Shown here in pieces: positions 63,470 to 64,000 of a DNA stretch of 64,000 bases. The DNA comes from Clostridium hydrogeniformans DSM 21757 (GTDB lineage Bacteria; Bacillota; Clostridia; Clostridiales; Clostridiaceae), in contig NZ_JMLJ01000003.1 in NCBI RefSeq assembly GCF_000686705.1, forward strand, positions 574,930 through 638,929, in the 5' to 3' direction. A program made the position numbers and the translations under genes. The notes beneath the pieces are model-generated. The model searched no databases and was not told the DNA's origin. It worked only from the letters and a program-made list of their open reading frames with translations. Position 1 is the first letter of the stretch, and each line of letters opens with the position of its first letter.

Positions 63470-64000
63470 TTACTTATTTTTATACATTTCACTGTAATAG
63501 TTCTGATAATCTCCTGAAGTTATATTATTCATCCATTCCTTATTGTCTAAGTACCACTTTATAGTCTTAACTATTCCTTCTTCAAAGGATGTTTCTGGGT
63601 ACCATCCAAGATCATTTTTTATCTTAGTTGGGTCTATTCCATATCTTCTATCATGACCCTTTCTATCTTCCACATATTTTATTAGGCTTTCTGTTACTTC
63701 CTTATCAACATTTTCATTAATATAATTTATAACAGTCTTAACTATTTTTATATTAGTTCTTTCGTTGTGACCTCCAACATTGTAGACTTCTCCAACTACT
63801 CCACTATTTATAACCATGTCTATTGCCTTGCAGTGATCTTCTACATAAAGCCAATCACGTACATTAAGTCCATCACCATAAACAGGTAAGTCCTTATGAT
63901 TTAGACAGTTATTTATTAGAAGTGGTATAAGTTTTTCTGGGAACTGATATGGTCCATAGTTATTTGAACATCTTGTTATATTAACAGGCATTTTATAAGT
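63470..64000 (-). CDS. rmlB: dTDP-glucose 4,6-dehydratase, 3' part
   Basis: C-terminal 176 residues visible; the reading frame stays open to the window edge (TYKMPVNITRCSNNYGPYQF), so the N-terminal NAD-binding half and true start lie beyond 64000. YGDGLNVRDWLYVEDHCKAI, then GEVYNVGGHNERTNIKIVKT and RKGHDRRYGIDPTKIKNDLG are diagnostic of RmlB/RfbB. It makes dTDP-4-keto-6-deoxyglucose for rhamnose-type sugars. Neighbouring galU/galE suggest a polysaccharide region. Confidence 0.93.
   Translation of the reverse strand, partial: TYKMPVNITRCSNNYGPYQFPEKLIPLLINNCLNHKDLPVYGDGLNVRDWLYVEDHCKAIDMVINSGVVGEVYNVGGHNERTNIKIVKTVINYINENVDKEVTESLIKYVEDRKGHDRRYGIDPTKIKNDLGWYPETSFEEGIVKTIKWYLDNKEWMNNITSGDYQNYYSEMYKNK

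Noticed and set aside
1..64000. CRISPR array, tRNA or rRNA genes, T-box or known riboswitches, VirR boxes
   Set aside because: No regularly spaced identical repeats, cloverleaf ends or conserved leader motifs were found on reading both strands. The dispersed repeats are not regularly spaced.

Overview
The window is low-GC, AT-rich Firmicute DNA with strong AGGAGG-type ribosome binding sites, short leaders and many U-tailed stem-loop terminators. Gene content fits Clostridium sensu stricto: orphan sporulation-type histidine kinases, a stand-alone S1-domain protein, CsoR/CopA/CopZ, a LevR-type sigma-54 activator, and galE/galU/rmlB. C. perfringens or a close relative is my best guess, made from gene content and style, not from any database match. 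I see no rRNA, tRNA, CRISPR array, prophage or intact transposase gene.

Layout. 1-9.2 kb: topoisomerase III, an HutI-like amidohydrolase, and small regulatory or metabolic genes (XRE membrane regulator, GNAT, TspO, a lone nucleotidyltransferase-like protein, a lysophospholipase-like hydrolase). 9.4-13.9 kb: a response regulator / histidine kinase / ABC ATPase / MacB-like permease cluster typical of peptide or antibiotic sensing and export. 14.1-21.4 kb: two membrane-PAS histidine kinases without response regulators flank a catalytically dead rhomboid-like protein and the dipeptidase PepD. 21.8-25.5 kb: an S1-repeat protein, then a three-gene PspA cluster with two partners of unknown function. 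25.7-29.1 kb: csoR-copA-copZ copper operon with a clear CsoR operator. 29.6-33.6 kb: YaaA, a LytTR response regulator, a small unknown protein and a histidine phosphatase. 34.0-42.1 kb: a complete yhf-type operon (yhfZ-Y-U-T-php-yhfS-X-W). 42.2-49.1 kb: half-size EamA transporter, nitroreductase, lipoprotein, a DUF1659/DUF2922 pair, an unknown protein and NhaC. 49.4-53.2 kb: aerobic ribonucleotide reductase nrdAB behind a tandem NrdR-type box pair. 53.7-61.0 kb: a Lac/Cel-family PTS with a GH4 glycosidase and an unexpected RarA-C-terminal-like protein, driven by a sigma-54 promoter and a LevR-type activator. 61.3-64.0 kb: galE, galU and the 3' part of rmlB (nucleotide-sugar supply).

The intergenic DNA carries several dispersed repeat families. 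Family 1 (about 125 bp, five copies) has two hairpins and looks like the right end, or omega-RNA region, of an IS200/IS605-TnpB element without its genes; two copies sit in sense orientation inside operons (between copA and copZ, and between yhfT and php). Family 2 is a 104-bp palindromic element with TATAGGG termini; two distant copies differ at one base. Family 3 has two copies sharing a 26-base identical block. A separate 94-bp inverted-repeat element carries two NrdR-box-like sites 32 bp apart. The yhf operon, the RarA-C-like gene inside the PTS operon, the PspA cluster and the repeat families are the parts I consider least explained.
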